Assembly (NCBI GenBank): GCA_019234035.1
Contig: JAFALX010000166.1
Span: 1 to 9,004 of the forward strand
Source of the DNA: Candidatus Dormiibacterota bacterium
GTDB lineage: Bacteria > Chloroflexota > Dormibacteria > Aeolococcales > Aeolococcaceae
Direction of reading: 5' to 3'
DNA length: 9,004 bases
The notes beneath the pieces were generated by a model, which was given only the letters and a program-made list of their open reading frames with translations, made no database searches and was not told the DNA's origin. How positions within the stretch are numbered: the first letter of the stretch is position 1; every line of letters starts with the position of its first letter. The position numbers and the translations under genes are program-made. Shown in pieces: positions 6,058 to 9,004 of this stretch.

Positions 6058-7716
6058 CTAGGCGGGTTCGGACGCCAGCGCAACGTCCGCCTCCGCGGTG
6101 GTGGCCACGGCGGGGCTGAGCCGGCGCGGACGCACCGCCATGGCGATGAAGCCGGCGGCCACGATCACGGCGATGGGCAGGATGAGCGTGGGACGCATCG
6201 CGTCGACGAAGCCGTTGGCGAAGACGCTGTGGGCCAGGGCCGTCACACGCGCGGCGACGTCGGGCGGGGTGCCGGGCGGCAGGCTGAAGTTGCCGCCGGT
6301 CTGACCCGCGCCGATCTCGAACCCGCCGGAGGCCGCGTTGCTGAACGCCGAGATGAAGCGCTGCTGGAACTGGGGCGGCAGCTGCGAGGCGGCGGCCACC
6401 GCCTGATCGTGCAGCGTGATGGCGAGCCGGTTCTGCAGCAGCGCGCCCACGGACGCGCTGGCGATGACGGCGCCCAGCTCCTGGATCGTGTTCAGAACAC
6501 CTGAAGCGACGCCGGCGAGCGCGGGCGTCAGGTCGCGCGTGGCGATGTTGTAGACGGGGCCCCAGATGAAGCCCATGCCGACTCCGCCGAGCACGAGGCC
6601 CGGGGCCAGTGCCCAGCGGCTGCCCGACGCGGTCACCACCCACGCGATCCACGCCGACCCGGCGGCGAGCAGGAAGATCCCCGGCACGAGGAGGTACTTC
6701 GGGTCCGCCTTGGCGCCCGCGCCGTTCGCCACCCCTGACGCGAAGAACATCGCTCCGGGCTGCACGGCGATGACGAGCCCTGCGGCGACCGCACTCAGCC
6801 CCAGCACCGACTGCAGGTAGATGGTCAGCGGCAGGTAGATCCCGACGATGGCGAAGCCCATGGCGCAGAGCACGAACGTCATCAGCGTGAAGTTGCGATC
6901 GCGGAACACCGCGAAGGTGAGCAGCGGTTCGTGCTGTTGCCGGCGCGCCTGGTTGACGACGAAGATGACGAGGAACGCCGCGCCCACGCCCAGGATCAGC
7001 GGGATGCTGAGGACCCCGTTGATCGTGCCCCAGTTGTAGCGCTGGCCCTCGATCAGCCCGAACACGAGACAGAACAGCGCGACGGAGATCAGCGCGACGC
7101 CGACGAAGTCGAGGCGGTGGCTGCGGCCCGGACGGATGTCGGGCACGAGCCGGAAGGTGGCGAACAGCACAGCCGCACCGACGGGCAGGTTGATGTAGAA
7201 GATCCATTGCCAGCCGAAGCTCGTGACGAGCCAGCCGCCGAGCGTCGGCCCGACCACCACCGCAACGCCGGCGATGATGCCGTACACGGCAAAAACAGGC
7301 GCGCGCTTCTCGACGGGAAACAGCGTCAGCAGGATGGGAAGGCTCTGCGGCGCCAGCATCGCTGCGCCGACTCCCTGCAGCGCGCGGCCGGCGATGAGCA
7401 TCTCCGGCGTCGTCGAGAGGCCGCTGAACAGCGACGCCGCCGTGAACAGCACGAGCCCGAGCATGAACATCGTGCGCGGCCCGATGATGTCGCCGATTCT
7501 CCCGCACGTGATCAGCAGCACCGCGTAGGTGAGGCTGTACGCGTTGAGCATCCACAGCACCTGGTCGAGCGTCGCGTGGACGCCGTCGACGATGCTCGGG
7601 ATGGCGACGTTGACGATCGTGAGATCGAGCAGCGTCATGAACAGCCCCAGCGAGAGCACCAGCAGCACGGCCCACGGATGCGTCGCGCGCCGTCCGGTGA
7701 GAGCACCTGCAGCCAT
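6058..7716 (-). CDS. DHA2-type (14-TM) MFS multidrug exporter
   Basis: The 552-residue protein has the size and hydrophobicity of EmrB/QacA-type drug:H+ antiporters of the inner membrane. TM1 carries the motif LDLTIVNVAIP with D31. The loop between TM2 and TM3 has motif A, GRIGDIIGPR at 72-81, and TM5 has the antiporter motif C, GPTLGG at 156-161. There is an enlarged polar loop before the last helix (about 430-505). The C-terminal tail after RPRRLS is short and acidic. The frame is open well upstream, but AGAGGAGGTT (around 7725-7734) lies 10 nt before the ATG at 7716 and the extension is out of frame inside the padR gene, so this start is used. The stop of padR is 2 nt upstream, so the two are co-transcribed and PadR probably controls export. 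The substrate is unknown. Confidence 0.92.
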   Translation of the reverse strand: MAAGALTGRRATHPWAVLLVLSLGLFMTLLDLTIVNVAIPSIVDGVHATLDQVLWMLNAYSLTYAVLLITCGRIGDIIGPRTMFMLGLVLFTAASLFSGLSTTPEMLIAGRALQGVGAAMLAPQSLPILLTLFPVEKRAPVFAVYGIIAGVAVVVGPTLGGWLVTSFGWQWIFYINLPVGAAVLFATFRLVPDIRPGRSHRLDFVGVALISVALFCLVFGLIEGQRYNWGTINGVLSIPLILGVGAAFLVIFVVNQARRQQHEPLLTFAVFRDRNFTLMTFVLCAMGFAIVGIYLPLTIYLQSVLGLSAVAAGLVIAVQPGAMFFASGVANGAGAKADPKYLLVPGIFLLAAGSAWIAWVVTASGSRWALAPGLVLGGVGMGFIWGPVYNIATRDLTPALAGVASGVLNTIQELGAVIASASVGALLQNRLAITLHDQAVAAASQLPPQFQQRFISAFSNAASGGFEIGAGQTGGNFSLPPGTPPDVAARVTALAHSVFANGFVDAMRPTLILPIAVIVAAGFIAMAVRPRRLSPAVATTAEADVALASEPA

Positions 7717-7718
7717 CG

Positions 7719-8372
7719 TCACCCAACCTCCTCTTCCGTTCCCGAAACCACTTCCAGCGCTGATATCGGTGTATCGACGCACCCGCCCCAGCGGCGCCGC
7801 AGCTCGTCCTGATCCCAGGTGAGGCGGCCGCTGCGCAGATCGGCGATGAGCGAGCGCACGTGCTCGAGCTCGGCGTGGCGCAGCGCGCACGCGTACTCCT
7901 CCTCGAGGAAGAACAACCGCGGCAGCTGCGTCTCCATGCCCTTGCGTGCGGCCTCCAAGGCGGCGATCGCCATCTCCAGGCGGACTGCACGCTTCTCGAG
8001 CTGCGAGAGCACGTCCGGCGGCGTCAGGGACGGCAGAAAGGTGAGCGCCGCCAGGAACTGGGGGAGGTCCTTCTGCAGCGCGGAGAGCATCTCGCGCAGC
8101 CACTCCTCGAGTTCGTCGCGGCCGTTGTCGGTGATGCAATACACGGTTCGCTCGGGGAAGCGCCCCTCGCGGCTGCGCTCGGACTGCTCGACCATGCCGC
8201 TGCGCTCGAGCTGCTCGATGGTCCGGTACAGCGAGCCGGGCTTCAGATCGATGTGCTCGTCCTTGGCACGGTGCCGGATCAGACGGCGCATCTCGTACGG
8301 ATGCATCGGACGCTCGTTGAGCAGGCTGAGGATCGTCAGCGCCCACGGGCTGCGGGCGAACACCGGGCTCAT
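7719..8372 (-). CDS. PadR-family transcriptional regulator
   Basis: The 217-residue protein begins with a PadR winged helix-turn-helix (about 8-90): ALTILSLLNERPMHPYEM, the recognition-helix region PGSLYRTIEQLERSGMV at 45-61, and the wing RTVYCITDNGRDEL. A helical C-terminal half (about 95-180) matches the Vir_act_alpha_C dimerisation type of long PadR (subfamily 1) proteins. The last 35 residues are an extra tail containing EEEV, whose DNA also supplies the exporter's ribosome binding site. PadR proteins are usually ligand-released repressors of an adjacent exporter or detoxification gene, and the MFS gene starts 2 nt after this stop. The ATG at 8372 has no Shine-Dalgarno sequence, but a TACTAT hexamer lies 7 nt upstream, so the mRNA may be leaderless. 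Autorepression is inferred from the repeat array upstream. The ligand is unknown. Confidence 0.93.
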   Translation of the reverse strand: MSPVFARSPWALTILSLLNERPMHPYEMRRLIRHRAKDEHIDLKPGSLYRTIEQLERSGMVEQSERSREGRFPERTVYCITDNGRDELEEWLREMLSALQKDLPQFLAALTFLPSLTPPDVLSQLEKRAVRLEMAIAALEAARKGMETQLPRLFFLEEEYACALRHAELEHVRSLIADLRSGRLTWDQDELRRRWGGCVDTPISALEVVSGTEEEVG

Positions 8373-8375
8373 GCC

Positions 8376-8435
8376 GGCGATAGTAGCCCCGCAACTAGTT
8401 GCAATGCGACTAGGGGCGCCGCAGCTAGGGAAGCC
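8376..8435. repeat. 15-bp-period repeat array, candidate PadR operator
   Basis: Three near-identical 15-bp units start at 8391, 8406 and 8421 (cores GCAACTAG, GCGACTAG, GCAGCTAG). A weaker fourth unit starts at 8376, so TAG recurs at 8381, 8396, 8411 and 8426. Positions 8391-8402 (GCAACTAGTTGC) also form a perfect 12-bp palindrome. The array fills most of the gap between the CvpA-family gene and padR and overlaps the predicted padR promoter, as an autorepressor site would. Binding by PadR is inferred, not shown. Confidence 0.55.
8380..8385 (-). promoter_or_regulatory. Putative -10 element of the padR-MFS operon
   Basis: The minus strand reads TACTAT (4 of 6 to TATAAT, TANNNT form), ending 7 nt before the ATG at 8372. 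The same geometry occurs at two other genes in this window that lack a Shine-Dalgarno sequence. No good -35 sequence lies at the right distance; TTGCAA at 8399-8404 is only 13 nt away. The element sits inside the repeat array. Confidence 0.45.
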
Positions 8436-8441
8436 GCCGGC

Positions 8442-9004
8442 TCAGAAGCCGGGAATCGCCTCGAGCTGGGTCCCCTCGACCAGATGGCTGCTGAGGTTGG
8501 TCGGCAGCACCGGGCCGAACACGGTGCGCGCCGTGGGAGCGGCACGCAGCACCTGGCCCGACAGCACGGCAGAGCTGATGTCCGCCGCCGTCGCTCCCCG
8601 TCCCGGGGGCAGGTTGTTGCCGGCACTCGACGGCACCGCTGCCACAGCGAGCGCGACGAGGAACAGCACGAGGGCCTGGGAGATGCCCACGATGGCGCCG
8701 GCGATCGTGCCGGTGAGCCGGTCGAAGGCGAAGTACACGAACTTCTGGATCTTCTCGTCGAACGCCCAGCCGAGCCCTTCGAAGATGAGCTCCACGAAGG
8801 CGATCACGCCGACGAACATCCACGCGTTCGCGTACAGGCTGTGCGGCGCAAACGTCGAGGCCAGCCCGTTTCCGATGTTGGTCGCGGCGAGGACGCCCAC
8901 GTAGAGGCCGGCAAAGGCCACCACGCGGCGCAGGAAGCCGACCTTCCAGCCGAGATACACATTGACCGCGATCAGCAGCAGGAGCAGCAGATCGGCGCTG
9001 AACT
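8442..9004 (-). CDS. CvpA-family membrane protein (5' end outside window)
   Basis: The frame is open to the right edge. Residues upstream of the GTG at 8960 read DLLLLLLIAVN, the first half of a transmembrane helix, so the gene starts beyond the window. The visible part has the CvpA layout: a first helix followed by YLGWKVGFLRR, a second helix (RVVAFAGLYVGVLAATNIG), a third hydrophobic segment with the motif WMFVGVIAFVELIFEGLGW, a conserved-looking linker with FDRLTGTIAGAIVG, and a fourth hydrophobic segment. A polar, Ser/Pro-containing tail of about 65 residues ends in EAIPGF. CvpA-type proteins are inner-membrane proteins linked in enterobacteria to colicin V export and to envelope stress tolerance; the molecular role is unclear. 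It lies 69 nt upstream of padR on the same strand. I am fairly sure of the family but not of any function in this organism. Confidence 0.82.
   Translation of the reverse strand, partial: FSADLLLLLLIAVNVYLGWKVGFLRRVVAFAGLYVGVLAATNIGNGLASTFAPHSLYANAWMFVGVIAFVELIFEGLGWAFDEKIQKFVYFAFDRLTGTIAGAIVGISQALVLFLVALAVAAVPSSAGNNLPPGRGATAADISSAVLSGQVLRAAPTARTVFGPVLPTNLSSHLVEGTQLEAIPGF

Noticed and set aside
5897..7990. Very long minus-strand open frame (697 codons) across the exporter gene
   Set aside because: It lies in another frame on the same strand as the clear MFS gene, its translation is low-complexity Arg/Ala/His-rich with no motif, and it also covers most of the intergenic gap. Such frames are a by-product of high GC content.
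7717..8394. N-terminal extension of the MFS frame through the padR gene
   Set aside because: The extension reads out of frame across the well-supported PadR protein and is not hydrophobic. A strong Shine-Dalgarno sequence lies 10 nt before the ATG at 7716.

Overview
This is a very GC-rich, densely coding stretch of bacterial chromosome. Base composition, -10-like hexamers placed for leaderless transcription, a Tad/Flp pilus locus with two CpaE-type ATPases, and a PadR-DHA2 exporter pair all fit a high-GC Gram-positive or a related terrestrial lineage (Actinobacteriota such as Thermoleophilia, or Chloroflexota/Dormibacterota). The phylum is an inference and cannot be fixed from this window. 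I see no mobile element, tRNA, rRNA or CRISPR array.

Left part (1-3890): the 3' end of a c-di-GMP phosphodiesterase gene (EAL domain, + strand) abuts, with no intergenic base, the end of a minus-strand Tad/Flp pilus block. Read in its own direction, that block is: a Flp-type pilin (ATG at 3869) with a near-perfect ribosome binding site; a strong intrinsic terminator (3605-3640); then two overlapping genes (3528 to 809) encoding receiver-CpaE/TadZ-like ATPases. The first ATPase has a degenerate receiver and the second a receiver with an intact phospho-acceptor Asp. The secretion ATPase, platform and prepilin peptidase genes normally found with them are not in the window.

Middle (3890-5990): a 240-bp divergent promoter region separates the pilin from a compact plus-strand operon. 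The operon holds an ICMT/PEMT-type membrane methyltransferase (probably leaderless), an unrecognised protein with a Cys/His-rich putative zinc-binding module, and a stand-alone CheY-like response regulator. Gene spacings are 7 nt and a 4-nt overlap, so these three products are probably made together.

Right part (6058-9004): a minus-strand PadR-family regulator and a DHA2-type (14-TM) drug-exporter-like MFS protein form a two-gene operon with a 2-nt gap. The short region upstream of padR carries a 15-bp-period repeat array with a perfect 12-bp palindrome, a good candidate for the autoregulatory operator. Beyond it lies the 3' part of a CvpA-family membrane protein gene running off the right edge.

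The least ordinary observations are three genes with a TANNNT hexamer exactly 7 nt before an SD-less ATG (leaderless mRNAs), the 15-bp repeat array ahead of padR, the tandem CpaE pair with one dead and one live receiver, and the uncharacterised methyltransferase / Cys-His protein / response regulator operon.
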